Translations under genes and position numbers: made by a program | Assembly (NCBI GenBank): GCA_003508835.1 | Contig: PUFA01000007.1 | Span: forward strand, 18,375,001 to 18,439,000 | DNA: 64,000 nucleotides | Source: Eonycteris spelaea | Taxonomy: Eukaryota; Chordata; Mammalia; Chiroptera; Pteropodidae | Direction: 5' to 3' | Shown here: piece after piece, positions 12,903-24,884 of the stretch | Position numbering within the stretch: the first letter of the stretch is position 1 | Layout of the letters: every line of letters starts with the position of its first letter | Notes under the pieces: generated by a model | Database searches by the model: none | The model's input: only the letters and a program-made list of their open reading frames with translations | What the model was told of the DNA's origin: nothing

Positions 12903-14155
12903 CACAATCCTTCAGGACCTAAAAGCTTAATTAATTTCATGCCAACTCCTTATGAGTCCAAAGGGATTCTAAGATAAACAAGATCATCAAAGCACTGTTC
13001 TAACTCCCAGAAAACAAACAAACAAGCAAAAAAAAAGAAAGTCAATTCTTAGCATCCACAGTAGTTTATCTAGGAATCTTTATTTCCGAAATCAAGTATT
13101 TAATTGCAGTAAAACCGTGATGCCTGAGAGTTGGCAGTCAGAGGAACACTTTCTTGTATTGGATTTGCCAGAATACCAATCAACTTAGGTCTCCCTGGAG
13201 ACCACCACTTGTGAGTTTATTCTCAGTTGAGAGAAATCTTCCATCAGTAGGTTATTTCCATTTATTTTACCAGTTGTCTGGGGGAAAACTGAAAGTATCT
13301 TTCATGCATAATGATCTTAAAGAAAATTTACTTTATCAACCCTTAAAATTTGCAAAAGTGGCCACCACACATCGAGGTCATTTATTTTCATCCAGAATAT
13401 TATCTCTTGGTTTCCATTTTTTCTTTGGTCCCCATATCTCTGACATCTTCATGATGAACTAAGGGAGCCTCTACTTCAGGAAAAATACTCACTAATTCTC
13501 TTGTGAGTGAGCATTTATACCTACCAGCAGTTTTTGCTTTTACCATACTTGCTAAAGCCTGATAAATGTTTCCTAGGGGATTCTCAAGCTACTGTTGAAG
13601 TTTTGGAAGCTAGAGGCATTCTGAAGCTAACATTACCGATTATTCTCTTCAGACATTGTCATTCTTCAACTTTAGAGTATTCCAGACACTGAACAGGATT
13701 TGCTTTTTCTACATCTTTTTCTTAAGTAGTGGCAAATGCCTCCACATTATGCTTCCTTCTTCTATCACTCTGCAATTTCGAGACATCCACCCACTTGACT
13801 TTATAAAAGTCAAACATGTTTTTATGTGATTTATTTTTATCTTATTTTTATCTTTATATCTTTGCAAAGGCTGTTTGCTGGATATGAATGCCTTATTTAT
13901 ATTACTTTTCCTTTGTTTTCTGTCCCTGACAATTGTTTTGCTAACACACTTCTTTATAATTTGTCTTATAGTAAGATTTAGTAAAATTTAATAATAAATG
14001 ATATAAAATTAATGAGTTCTAAATATTGTTAAATGACCTCTGCTCACCTTACTAAATTGGATCATCCCACCCACTGAGTAATCTCCAATTAGGATACCTT
14101 ATGACCCAGACCTGGAGTTCAACAAAATATTTTATAAGTATTAAAGAATAAAGAA
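12903..14155. other. Unassigned DNA
   Basis: No family recognised. ORFs of 102 and 61 codons at 13154 and 13507 show no domain. An A-rich tract lies at 13013-13040. Confidence 0.3.
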
Positions 14156-14159
14156 AAGT

Positions 14160-16085
14160 TTATTAATGAAAGAACAAAATCAAACTGAGCACATATTTCT
14201 CCTCAACAGGACAACAAGACAAAGTTCATTTGTAAAGACATTCTCAGTTTTTCGAGAGCCCAGAAAGTAACTGTTCATATGCACTTCTGGAAACAATGAT
14301 GTCAAGAGTTACTTGAGTCAATCAGAGAAGATGAAGTAAGAACTTGTGAGTTGGGTAGTGAAACACCAAAGGACCGTGATGGCTGCTACATCAGATAAAC
14401 ATAAACTCTAGGTACATACGAAAGCCAAATATCTTTTTCAAGAAAAAATGACAAAGAAAAAAGACAAATCAAAACTTCACCATCATTCAATTCCAAAATA
14501 TATGAGTAGACTTTTAAACATGATAAGAAGAGAGATAATAGCATACTAAAATACTCAAATGTAATAAAGGAGTGCCATAATTATTACATTGCTCCTAATA
14601 AAAACATATAAGACAACATATAATTAGATATGATTTTTAAAATAAATTTAATTACTAGTAAAATTTTTAAGCAGGATATAAAACTGGAAGAGAAGAAAAT
14701 AATCAACCTGTGAAGTCAAACTTAGAAAATAAAAGACCTATGTAAATATAGAAAGTGTAACTTTATCAGCTATGATGGAATTAAAGGTGAATTAAACTAT
14801 TTTTAAGTATAAATACTCTTTTTTCAGTTAATGAAACAAACCATATGAATGCTATTTATAAGATAAGATTCAAAACAAAATGAGACAGAAAGTTTAAAAA
14901 GTAAAATTTTGGAGAGATTTAAAAAAAAAAAACCGGACAAATATATACAATAGAAGCAATATTAAACTCATATAATGTGAAATTTCAGATAGAAATAAAA
15001 GCATAAAGTAGAAATAATTAAGATATAAAGTCATGAATCATAACTTATCTTTAATAGTTACATGTACAGTATGTTATTGTAAGATACAGAAAAAACTTTT
15101 CTATGAGATCAAGAAATTTGTTTAAATGACATCAAGCTTAAATTGATAATATATTAGCTAAGAGATTTAGGCTTTGGAAGTAAACTAAAATACATTTAAG
15201 TCCCAACTTTCAGCTTACAGTGTGCAAATTTTTGGGTTTGTCTGCCTCCAGAAGGCACTCACCTCATATTTACAACACTTGGAAAAGAATAACAAATAGC
15301 TTCCTGGGTTATTGTGATATTAAATGATATAATACAGAAAAAAATATATTTGGAATGCTGCTAGATGCAGAAGAGTGCAATATATTTTAATTATTATTAT
15401 TACTATATTTATAGTATTGACAATTTACCCTACAACCAATTTAATTTTGACAAATGGACCATATACTAAGTCCCCACCAAAAATTTCAATAAGTATGTGA
15501 CCTACAATGAAATAAAATTAATATCAAAAGTTTATGTTAACAATAAATATACTTCTCACAAATGAAATCCTTTGGCATAATAACTATTCGTAAATGAAAA
15601 GTATAGTAAAAAAGAATGAGACATTCTCACCAGGGAATCAACAGCACACATAACGGAGAACATAAGTGTTATCCCTTTAAATCAGGAAGCAAAGAGTCCC
15701 ACCATGTCAACATGATACAATAAACAGTGTACATATTATTAGAACTCATTTCATTGAAGGACGTAACTTTTAATTTAAATAAATAAGGAGTAAACAACAG
15801 GTTTCTGTATAAGAGCCTCGATATCTCAATTACCTCTTAATGAATTCAGAGACATTTAATTACCTATGGATAAATTTACAGAATGATTCTAACTGAAATT
15901 AAAATACTGGATAATTTAAAAAATATTTGACAAAGTTTTTTTAAAGAACATGTAAAAAAAAAAAAAGGTAATGATCACTAAGCTAGTTTGGGAAAAAAAT
16001 AGACTAATATGAGGGGACCAATAGTTCTAAATTTAGGACTATTTATATTTAATTACTATATGTATATATTCTATAATAATTTAAA
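14160..16085 (+). mobile_element. Degraded AT-rich region, probably old L1
   Basis: Composition and several weak motifs suggest an eroded L1 body, for instance an acctatggataaatttacag stretch near 15864, leading into the clearer 3' piece at 16090-16340. No frame survives. Part may be non-repeat AT-rich DNA. Confidence 0.35.
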
Positions 16086-16089
16086 CTTG

Positions 16090-16340
16090 TGACATTTTCT
16101 CAGGAACAAACAAGCAGATAAAAGAACATACAAAAAAGCTCATAAAACCTAGTGAAGGTAAATTTGACACTTTAATCCCATGAGGAAAGAAAGGCTTTTT
16201 CAATAATAATTATTAGGAGAATTGATTAACTACTAGAGAAACAAAACAAAATGAAAATTGAGATCCCCTTCTCTCATCATACACACTATGAATCCCAAAT
16301 GTATTACAGACCTAAATGTTAAATAGAATGTCTTAAAAAA
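16090..16340 (+). mobile_element. Old L1 ORF2 3' fragment
   Basis: A gaggaaagaaaggctttttc block and a ttacagacctaaatgttaa block match the C-terminal part of L1 ORF2 in order. Stops interrupt all frames. Confidence 0.55.
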
Positions 16341-16372
16341 ACAGAGCAAAACAAAAACCAAGGTTTTTAGAA

Positions 16373-16510
16373 GTACTAATAGAAGCAATGTATTAGATTG
16401 TTTTAATTTTGAATGGATTAAGTGAGGTAAGTTATGGCAAGGACTTAGAGGTAGAGATATATAATGACAGAATTAGTGATTAAAGGTGTGACTTCAAGCC
16501 CTACTTTCTC
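16373..16510 (+). repeat. Diverged copy of the block at 17689-17825
   Basis: Starts tactaatagaagcaatg and continues with base-for-base similarity to the later block, including aattagtgatta and tgacttc motifs. The later block spans the junction of two MIR-like elements. See findings. Confidence 0.6.
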
Positions 16511-16519
16511 ACTCTAGAA

Positions 16520-17580
16520 TGGGGTAGGATGAATTCATAGAAAAATTTTGCTAGATTTGGTTACATGTAACATTTTAAAATTATTTCAAAAATTATAAAA
16601 TAACTATACCAATTTTAAAAGGCAAATGATAAATTAAAAAGATGAGTATACTTTATTTAACAAATGATTAATATTCTTCATAAACAAAAAGCTGTCAGCA
16701 GCTGATAATGGAAGAATTACAACAGCAACCAGATCCTTCAATCTTCCCTGCCCCTCACAAAGGAAAGGAAAGCCTGTGAATATGAGATTGAAGTTTTTAA
16801 ACTAAATAGATCTTTCATTAACTATTGCAAATATGAAGACTCTCCACGGTGCTATTAAGAGATGTGCTATGTGCTCTCTTCTAGAGGGAAAACAAAAAGA
16901 GATGACAAAACTCAATTGGATTAAACACTTGGTAGAAATCGTGCAATTCATGTTTGTGCCTGAACTAATTCAGACCACAGAAAACACCACTTTATATACA
17001 TATATCGAAGAGTCTGGAAAAATCATAACCAATACTAAATGTTAGCCACAGTTATCTTTAGATGATAAGATACATAAATCTAATATCTTTCATGCGATTT
17101 TCTGTATGTTTCAACATTCCATTATATATGTGTATTAATTTTAAAGGTAAGGGGAAAAGCATTATAACAAAATGTGAGTGGGTGACTGCAAAAGGTATAG
17201 TTCGTGGAAAAGTTAAAATGAAAAAAAAAAACCTGTATATATTTTTCTTGCAGACACTTAAAATTCTTGCTGCCAGGCGAGTCTTGGCACAGAAAAGCTT
17301 CGGAAGTCACCAGTGTTAATCCACCCTCTGCCAATCACTGTTATTAGGCTGCACAAATAGCTGAGACCACAGGCCAGTGGCAGTAGAGGCATGGAAGAGA
17401 GAATCCAGTAACAAAAGCCCCAAGTACATATTAGGTAACAAGGCACGTAATGGGAATTGCATGGGAAAGGAGAGAATTCTCTTGAACTCCAAGTTCTCCA
17501 ATTAGACCAGGGGACTGTGTGTATTTGTACAAAATTCTCATTCTCTAGGTATCATTAAAATGAAGGCCGAGAGGTTTAGG
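16520..17580. other. Unassigned DNA
   Basis: No gene or named repeat. Short ORFs on both strands at 16833-17501 overlap each other and show no domain. Confidence 0.35.
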
Positions 17581-17584
17581 TTTT

Positions 17585-17765
17585 AAGAATTTGATTTCAA
17601 AACCAGGCAGCAACTCATACCAGCTTTGTGAACTTGACCTAGTTATTTCATCTTACTCTTCCTTAGTCCTTCTCTAAAAATTAGAGATACTATAGAAGCA
17701 ATGTTTTAGGCTGTCATAATTTTGAGTAGGTTCAATGAGAGAATACCTGGGAAGGGTTTTGAGAT
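17585..17765 (+). repeat. MIR SINE
   Basis: A gatttcaaaaccaggcag block, then gtgaacttgacctagttatt, then ctaaaaattagagatac and tcaatgagagaatacctgg follow MIR from its 5' part to its 3' part. Confidence 0.65.
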
Positions 17766-17769
17766 GAAG

Positions 17770-18033
17770 ATACATGATAATAGAGTTAGTGGTTACCAAA
17801 GTGACTTTGGAGCGTCACTTTCTGGATTTTTACATCAGCCGGAGCTGAGTAAGTGACTCACATGGGTAAGTTACTTATCCTTCCTGTGCTTCAGTTTCCT
17901 CATCCATAAACTAGTAGTAGTAATTGCACCAATGAGTGTGTGTGTGTGTGTGGGGGGGGTTATTGTGAAGATAACTGAGTTCATACATACAAAGGTTTAG
18001 AGAAATGCCTGGCATTTCAATAAACATCAGATT
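17770..18033 (+). repeat. MIR SINE with internal (GT)n/G run
   Basis: A gtgactttggagcgtcac block, then gtaagttacttatccttc, cttcagtttcctcatccat, and a 3' end of gcctggcatttcaataaac. A tgtgtgtg plus G9 expansion at 17936-17960 interrupts it. It abuts another MIR in tandem and one in inverted orientation. Confidence 0.78.
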
Positions 18034-18045
18034 TTTTAAATCATC

Positions 18046-18180
18046 ATTTTATAAATAAGGAAACTGAAGTACAGAGAAGTTAAGAAACTTGCCCGATGTC
18101 ACCAATGAATCAATGGAAGACTTTGTGTTCAAACCCAGGTGGTCTGGCTTCATAGTTTGTATTTTCAATCATTGTACAGA
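18046..18180 (-). repeat. MIR SINE, reverse strand
   Basis: A taaggaaactgaagtacag block, then aagaaacttgcccgatgtc and ttcaaacccaggtggtctgg, the antisense MIR order. It faces the MIR that ends at 18033. Confidence 0.78.
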
Positions 18181-18351
18181 CTGTGTTTAATATATATGAG
18201 GTATCATTTTCATTGTTATTAGTTAAGTCAGAGATGGCACACAAGGATGATCTCAAAACATTTTCTAGGAACTAAGAAGGAAAAGGCAAAGGAAGAATAA
18301 GAAATGAGTACAATTCATTTCTTGTATATAGATATTGCTTCAGTCCATATA

Positions 18352-18663
18352 CAGTTGACAGGTTAACTGTATCAGTCACTTTTATGCGGATATTTTTCAA
18401 TAAATACTGGAAATGTATTTTCTCTTTTTTATGAGTTTCTTAATAACAATTTCTTTCCTCTAGCTGACTTTATTGTAAGGATAGAATATATACTGCACAT
18501 AATGAAAATATGTTAATTGACAGTTTATTATTGAGAAGGCTTTCCATCAATAGTAGGCTATTAGTAGTTAAGTTTTGATGGAGGAGGCTCAAAAGTTAAA
18601 CATGGAGTATGACTGTTTGGGGTTTCAGTGCCCTTAACCCCTGCATTATTCAAAGGTCAAATA
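18352..18663 (+). mobile_element. Complete TcMar-Tigger MITE
   Basis: Begins cagttgac after a TA and ends in attcaaaggtcaa before a TA, so the inverted termini and a TA target-site duplication can be made out. Internal landmarks: ttatgcggatatttttcaat, ttattgtaagga and aggctattagtagttaag. The order and length, about 310 bp, match a known short Tigger derivative. It has no transposase gene. The element at 32556-32871 has the same kind of ends. Strand arbitrary. Confidence 0.85.
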
Positions 18664-18693
18664 TATATATATATTTGTGATATATATATCACA
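18661..18693. repeat. (AT)n with 16-bp perfect palindrome
   Basis: An (AT)n run followed by gtgatatatatatcac at about 18678-18693, which equals its own reverse complement. It sits at the 3' edge of the Tigger element and was probably expanded from the TA target site. Confidence 0.75.
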
Positions 18694-18729
18694 TGTAATT
18701 TTTCTCCTCCATGACGCACGTAATATGAT

Positions 18730-18855
18730 TCTCACTTATAGATGAAGAAATGAACCTGAGGAAAGTCATGCCTTCATTATAGATGAAACTAATGTTAGAA
18801 TTCGCAATTGTCTAACTTCAGAGTCTGGATCTTTCTAATACACAACACTACTCCA
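18730..18855 (-). repeat. MIR SINE, reverse strand
   Basis: A cttatagatgaagaaatgaa block, then gaattcgcaattgtctaac and gagtctggatctttctaat, antisense MIR order. Confidence 0.55.
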
Positions 18856-19329
18856 ATATCTTAATATTTGCTCTGATGATGCTCAGTTTGTCCCTGGCCA
18901 ACTATACTCAAATCTAGGTTTGTCCTATATTTAGGATAACAGACAGAAGACATTTCCATGGTCTTGGGTTCCCTGCAAGTCTCAATCTCTAAGGAAAGCC
19001 AAATGGGTAGTCAGGAGATGATGCAAAGTGAAACAATTAGAGCTTCGCTGAACTTTCAGCTCAAAAGAACAGTTTTTGGAAACAAACAGAAAGCCATTAT
19101 GGATTCATGATAAAAATAATTCAATAATTCCCATTTTCAAAACGCTTTGATATTGTTGAGGCATTCCATTGCGTGGAAAACATTGGTACACTTTCTCCTT
19201 CTCAGACCTTGACCTTGGATTCTTGGACTTCTGGCACCCGGGGTAGTTGCTATCTATGCTCCATTTCTGGGCAAACATTTTAACTTCATGCAGGAAATCT
19301 GGGGTTGCATCTGTCATAGGCATTTATTG

Positions 19330-19845
19330 GCTGCCTCCTTGGCTTCCATTTCCTTTTTTTTTTCTTCTTGCCTGCAGCACTGTGATTTTCTTTTTGTAAA
19401 TGACTCCTCTACCATTGTGTTACCGCCTTTCGATTGGGTGGGATTGACTCCGCTCTTAGCTTCAAGGGTGGAGCCTGATTGTTTTAGACTAATCCTGTGT
19501 TTTGTTCCTTTTGCCTCCCACAATAATTGATTTTGGAATGGATGCATGATCTACTTTGGGCCAATAAAGGAGACTGAACCTAAACATTTGAGCAGTAGCC
19601 TTCTCTTCCCTTGAGCCATACGAGTGGGTGTGGGATACACTATAAGCCTGAAAATAAAAGGACCCTGCCAAAACACGGTGAGGATGTCACTGAATTGCCA
19701 CGACAAGTTTCAGTAGAGACCACTCATATCTCTAAACTGTTTCAGTTTTGTGAACCAATAAATCCCACTTACTGTTGCTCTTATTTGGATTGGGTTTCCT
19801 GTTACTTAAAGCTGTAGAGACACCTCAACAATAATATAAATCATC
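19330..19845 (+). mobile_element. Ancient LTR-like repeat
   Basis: A cgattgggtgggattgactc block, then a actttgggccaataaag block, then near the 3' end gaaccaataaatcccac followed by ggattgggtttcctgttac. This series recurs in mammalian genomes as an old interspersed repeat with an LTR-like 3' end and an AATAAA at about 19757. I cannot give its exact family. Short ORFs over it are artefacts. Confidence 0.5.
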
Positions 19846-19849
19846 AGGG

Positions 19850-20500
19850 AAATGTTGACCTAGTCTGGAGACTCCTAATATCCTAATATTTCTTATGGAA
19901 GAATGAATTTAATGCAGATTAGAGATGTAACATCTTCTCTCACAGAATAGAAAACGTACCTAGTGATTCTCCACACAAAACCTCTGTTTCAGCTGCAAAT
20001 GATTAACCTACTTTTGTAGTAATGTCTCCATGGGTAGCTGTAGGATGGGCAGGCAGCCTCCCACATCAAGTATTGTATTACGACACCAAAACTGTGGCAT
20101 AGAACAGTACCACAGCTCCCTTCCCTGCTTAGAGTCCACTGAACATACTGGCCTCTCCTAAAGTCTCTGTTGTAAATGTATGGCATCATGTTTCTATCCC
20201 GCGCCCCAGTGGTGTAATAACCTTATAAACTAGCCTCACACAGAGAAGGCAAGCTCCAAGCTTCCAGTGTGTAGTAGCCAGTATGACACTAAAGGAAACT
20301 GAGAGAAGCTATTTGAATTGCTAAAGAGAGAAACAAATATTCCAAATATTGTGTGGTCTAGTTATAATCATTATACTTCGGGATTCCTAAAACCTCAATT
20401 TTCAACACTTAGAGAAGTGTGAAAAATTATATTTCGGTAGCATTTACTGTATATTTGAGCATCACCAAGACATATTTAGCACATATTTGCAAAAAAAATG
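19850..20500. other. Unassigned DNA
   Basis: No named repeat or gene. The reverse ORF at 19989-20189 has no domain. Confidence 0.35.
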
Positions 20501-20582
20501 AATATATATTTATATATATATGTATGTATGTGTATATATGTATATATATATATACACGCACAAACATATATACACACATACA
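20500..20582. repeat. (TA)n/(TG)n mixed microsatellite
   Basis: Alternating tatata, tatgtatg and acacata steps, an imperfect purine-pyrimidine alternation. Confidence 0.85.
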
Positions 20583-21084
20583 AGCCTAGACTTTCTCATA
20601 AAGACTTAGCGACATACATTTTTTTTTAAAAATATAGAGTCACCAAAAAATTCAAACCTTAAAGCTGAGATCTCAAGCAGTGTGAGACAGTACAGAACTT
20701 CCCAAGCCAATCCTTACAAGAAAGTGCTTTTGATGAAGTCAGAGATTTAGAAAACTGTAGTATATGGAGCGAAGAAGACTCTGAATTCCAATAGATATCA
20801 ATAAAATAAACATTCTATTATTCACCTTAATAACTCATAAACACTGTTGCATTCATGATCTGTCAGTAAAAAATAGTAGGAACTATGAAATGGAAGTTTG
20901 AGGCGGAGTGTAGACAGTCTGTGACTTTCTCTAATCACACATACTTCCATTCTCCCTTTGGTACATAGGAAAGACATGGCTACACCTTGGCACTACGAAA
21001 ATTGCTGTTTGCGACTTCAAAGTCAGAAGACTGTCAATTCCCATTGGGAGTGACTGATGGAAATTATGTTGTATGTGGTATATT

Positions 21085-21305
21085 TGAAAGAAATCTGGCT
21101 TTGGAACCAGAAACACTGGAATTAAATACTGGATATGTATCTCATTAGCTACTTAGTCGTGGGTAAATTATTTAATCTTAGAATGTATGAATTTCTCCAT
21201 CTATAAAATGCGTAGAGTAAAATTTGGTATGAGGATTAGATACAATGCAAATGAAATCACATATAGTATGCTTGCTGAATGCCCTAAGAATTATTTAATG
21301 AGTGA
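21085..21305 (+). repeat. MIR SINE
   Basis: A atctggctttggaaccag block, then gctacttagtcgtgggtaa, ttctccatctataaaatgc, and a gtatgcttgctgaatgcc 3' end. Confidence 0.7.
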
Positions 21306-21985
21306 CTCCATAGTTTAATTGTGTAATACATAAGGTCACTGGAGCCCTCCGCTGCCTACCACAGCAAAAGGAGGCTGTTAAGCCAAGAGAGAAATGCTAC
21401 TAAAAACAACTTGTTTTGAAGATGGTGGGTGGACTGATCAGAGGGTTGTCCAGCTAGACCTAAAAGTGTGAAATTATATTTCAAAACAATATGAATTTAT
21501 TCAGAAAGTGCTGCTTTCTGAACCACACTTAATCACCTTGATCCTCTTTATTCAGTTTAAATATTTTTTTCCCCCAAATTAAGAGAATACTAACTATTCA
21601 AAGAGCCAACCGTAGGGCTCCTTTAGGTTACTGTAAAACACTGTGACAGAAATTCTTGAGCAGGAAATCATAAAATATTGGTTCCAGAACAACCTCTGCT
21701 AACACTGAATACTTTAAGTTCCTCGTCTGAGCAATAAAATGATCACCAGGTCCCAACCAAATATAAATTCCTGTTGCTGCCTCAGGACACCCCCATAAAA
21801 TGCCAGCTTCATTCACTGCCTTTTAACAAGAAGGACTTTTTAGAAGAACCATTTTAGCTACACTATTCAAAAAAACCAAACTACTATCTGAATAAGCCAT
21901 TGATTAAGAGTTGCTTCTAGCTTGTCATAATTCATACTACTGTTTACAAAATCTAATCACTATTAATTATAACCCAGATGCAAAA
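21305..21985. other. Unassigned DNA
   Basis: No named repeat. The ORF at 21628-21816 (-) shows no domain. Confidence 0.35.
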
Positions 21986-22255
21986 TAATAATAGCTAACT
22001 TTTCTTGAGTGCTTTCTTGTGCCAGAAATTGCTGTCATCAATTTACATATGTTAATTAATTTAAACCTCAAACCAAGTCTAATTGGATAACTATTATTAT
22101 TATAATAAATTTTATTTTAGAGGTGAGACAAAGTGAGCACAAAGAATTGATGTAACTTCTTCACTTTTTCTTCACTAGTAAATATCACAGCCTGGATTGG
22201 AATCCAGACAATCTGTCTCCTGAGCCCAGCCTTCTATTGATTCCATGGCACAGCC
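21985..22255 (-). repeat. MIR SINE, nearly full length, reverse strand
   Basis: A aataatagctaacttttctt block, then ttgtgccagaaattgc, a attattataataaat block, agaggtgagacaaagtgagc, and ggattggaatccagacaatc. One of the best preserved MIRs here. Confidence 0.75.
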
Positions 22256-22259
22256 AAAT

Positions 22260-23075
22260 GTAATTGTTACCTCCTAATTTTTCCTTGTGCCTTTTTGCAA
22301 TGCTAGCAGATCCATGTAACATAGCTCAGAAATATCAAATCACATAATTCAGACAGAGATGGTTTCTCAAAGAACTATCAATATTGTGGGCAGTATGTAG
22401 ACAGTCTACTTTCTGAATAGACCTAATGGATAAATAGGAAAATTATAAAATTAATTAAAAATGTTTACTGTGGTTTTAGTAAAAATCCTCTTTTAATGTT
22501 CACTGTAAAATGACCCAAACATGAGTATATACAAAAAATTCAGGACAAAAAGAAATCTAAGAACAAAAACACATTAAAATATTAAGAAGCACACAAATTT
22601 ATTGCTACATATGTAGCTGAATGAAGAACAAACACAAAACTGTTTCCAAAACAGAATAATTTTCAATTTTGCCATTTATTTTAAATTCTGTGTAATTAAT
22701 TCTACTAACTATTGTAAAGAAAATATATGACTTATTCATTTATTTTTTCAAATTTAGGAAACAGTGGAGCATCTATCAGCCTGGAGGGAATGAGACCGAG
22801 TTGTCTGTCATCTTTCTTTTATGCTTCAAATGTTTTCTCTCCTTTCCTCACTCCACTCTAGGTTAACTTGTTCTTTCATCCACCTTGTCAAATCTCTGTT
22901 CTTTCTCTTACAAAAGAACAGGAAGACTAAACTGGTAATTCCTAGTAATGAAAGGAGATGTGTTTTCTGGTCCTTCATATACATAAGATAATAATGCTTG
23001 AAAAGCCTTTTTTAAAAAGGCAGGGGTGGGGGATAACAGCAACAGCAATAGTCCTGGAGTAAATGGTCTGGTTAA
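22260..23075. other. Unassigned AT-rich DNA
   Basis: No gene or named repeat. AT-rich up to about 22760, then more mixed sequence. Confidence 0.35.
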
Positions 23076-23116
23076 ACCAACCAACCAGCCAACCAGCCAG
23101 CCAACCAACCAACTGC
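23076..23116 (+). repeat. (CCAA/CCAG)n microsatellite
   Basis: Tetranucleotide repeats of ccaa and ccag. On the reverse strand they keep a frame open with a Gly-Trp-Leu-Val pattern, which is repeat-derived. A (CAAA)n run follows at 23170-23187. Confidence 0.85.
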
Positions 23117-23199
23117 GCAAACCAAACTAAACCAAGAAAAAACAGTTAAAAACTTTAAAAAGCAAAAGACAAACAAACAAACAAAAACCCATACTCAGT

Positions 23200-23830
23200 A
23201 AATAAACAAGTATTACTGAGTATCTAACACAAATCCAGAATGTGACACAGACTTGCTTCCCAAGGCTAACTTGGTAGAATAAATTTCCTGATAATGTACT
23301 AACCATAATTTTAATTTTTGCCTAAAATAATTTATTACAAATGAAAATGTATATAGCTTTTGGCTTAAATAATGACTTCTACTTCTAGAGGAAAAATTAA
23401 AGACCAAAGGAATAAAGATTCAAAAATAAGGGAAGTATATAAGCAATGAATTTGCTTTTAAAACAAATCCTGGGCTGACCAGTGCCCTTTGGTATAATTG
23501 GTTATAATATTTGAAGTCAAGAACTGAAGGTGAATCTGAGCATCGGGGGTGCTACTTTTAGCATAGGTTGCTAACTGATCAGAACTGATTTCATTGAGAA
23601 TCTTTCACAAGAGAGAAAATGTTATCGACAAGAAAAATTAGATTCCAATTAAACTTCCTCTGCACCAAAAAATGAGCACAAGATATCTTACCAAATCACT
23701 CTTTTTTGTCTGTAAACAATATTTCTGAGAATCCATTTCCATATCAGTAGAACAATGTTCACCTTTATGAACTTTAAAATGGACTCAATAGGTAAATTTT
23801 TCTACCTGCGTGAGAGTTTTACTTATCTGT
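23200..23830. other. Unassigned DNA
   Basis: Nothing recognised. The ORF at 23213-23407 (-) is featureless. Confidence 0.35.
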
Positions 23831-23834
23831 GAAG

Positions 23835-24060
23835 CAGTATTGCAGAGTGGGTTGGAACATGAAAGATGGGGTATGACTACCTAAGTTCAAATCCTGTCCA
23901 TCATCTTTTCATTGATGTCAACTTAACCTCACTGTGTCAATTTTATCATCTATGAACGGATCATGATAATATTATGTATCTCCTAAGTTTTTGTGAGAAT
24001 TAAATTAGCTAATGCGTGGAAAGTGCTTAAAACAGAAGTAAATATTAAATACAGTTTTAT
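23835..24060 (+). repeat. MIR SINE
   Basis: A ttgcagagtgggttggaac block, then cctaagttcaaatcctgtcc, cattttatc-type core with catctatgaacgg, and gcgtggaaagtgcttaaaac. Confidence 0.7.
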
Positions 24061-24064
24061 CTAT

Positions 24065-24635
24065 TATTAAATAGATATTTTGTCCACCCAACTGTGGTGA
24101 AAAGAAACAGCTCAATATGGAGTAAGAAGTAGAATATGAGAAGTAAGAGAATGGAGAGAGAAAAAATAACCATAAAAAATATTTTCTAAAGGTCAAAATA
24201 TTTCTTTTCTTAATCATTGGCCAGACTTTGGTTTATTGGTACCTAAGGGTCTTGACGAAACCCTCTCTAAGACAGCAAGATGAAAAACCTTTGGCTAGCA
24301 GGAACAGATGGGGAGTGTTAGGAGAGAAAAAGGGAGAACAGCTGGGCATTTTCACTGATGCGACAAGTTTGTTTGCAACATAAGGTATTTGAGTTTAGGA
24401 TCATATTTTAAGACCCATTTTATATATTTATTTAACAGACTAGCAGACTGTAGTACAAATTCACCTTTTATGCTCTTTTTTTTTTATGTAATGAGTTTCC
24501 TACACCATATTATAATGTTATCTACTAGTGATTCCTCTTTTTCAAATGATGTTATCCTCGTAAGTGAGAAAGGAAAAAAATATTTTTCTTTGTTTTCTCT
24601 CGAGGATGGTAAAAATAAAATTAATTAATTATGAC
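24065..24635. other. Unassigned DNA
   Basis: No repeat family or gene recognised. A T run lies at about 24477-24486. Confidence 0.35.
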
Positions 24636-24639
24636 TTCC

Positions 24640-24880
24640 CTAGAAACCACATCAGTAAACAACATTGCCAAGCATCCTGGATTTAACACCTTTTTTCACT
24701 GTGTGATCTTAATCAAATTATATAACTTTTCTAAAATGTAGTTTTCCAATTCTATAATGGGAATTATGATAATCTTCCTTTATAGAAGACTTGGATGTTT
24801 TAAGTAAGTACATATAGAGTTCATAGAACAGTGTTTGTATGTAATAACTACCCATCAATGTTAGCCAACCTATTGTCATC
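24640..24880 (+). repeat. MIR SINE
   Basis: A actgtgtgatcttaatcaaa block, then ttctataatgggaattatg, and catagaacagtgtttgtatg with a following atcaatgttagcc. Confidence 0.65.
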
Positions 24881-24884
24881 ATAA

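Noticed and set aside
17585..18180. tRNA genes
   Set aside because: The B-box-like gttcaaa motifs belong to MIR heads, which are tRNA-derived fossils without a cloverleaf.
22908..23120. Reverse ORF with a repeating Gly-Trp-Leu-Val pattern
   Set aside because: It is the translation of the CCAA/CCAG microsatellite.
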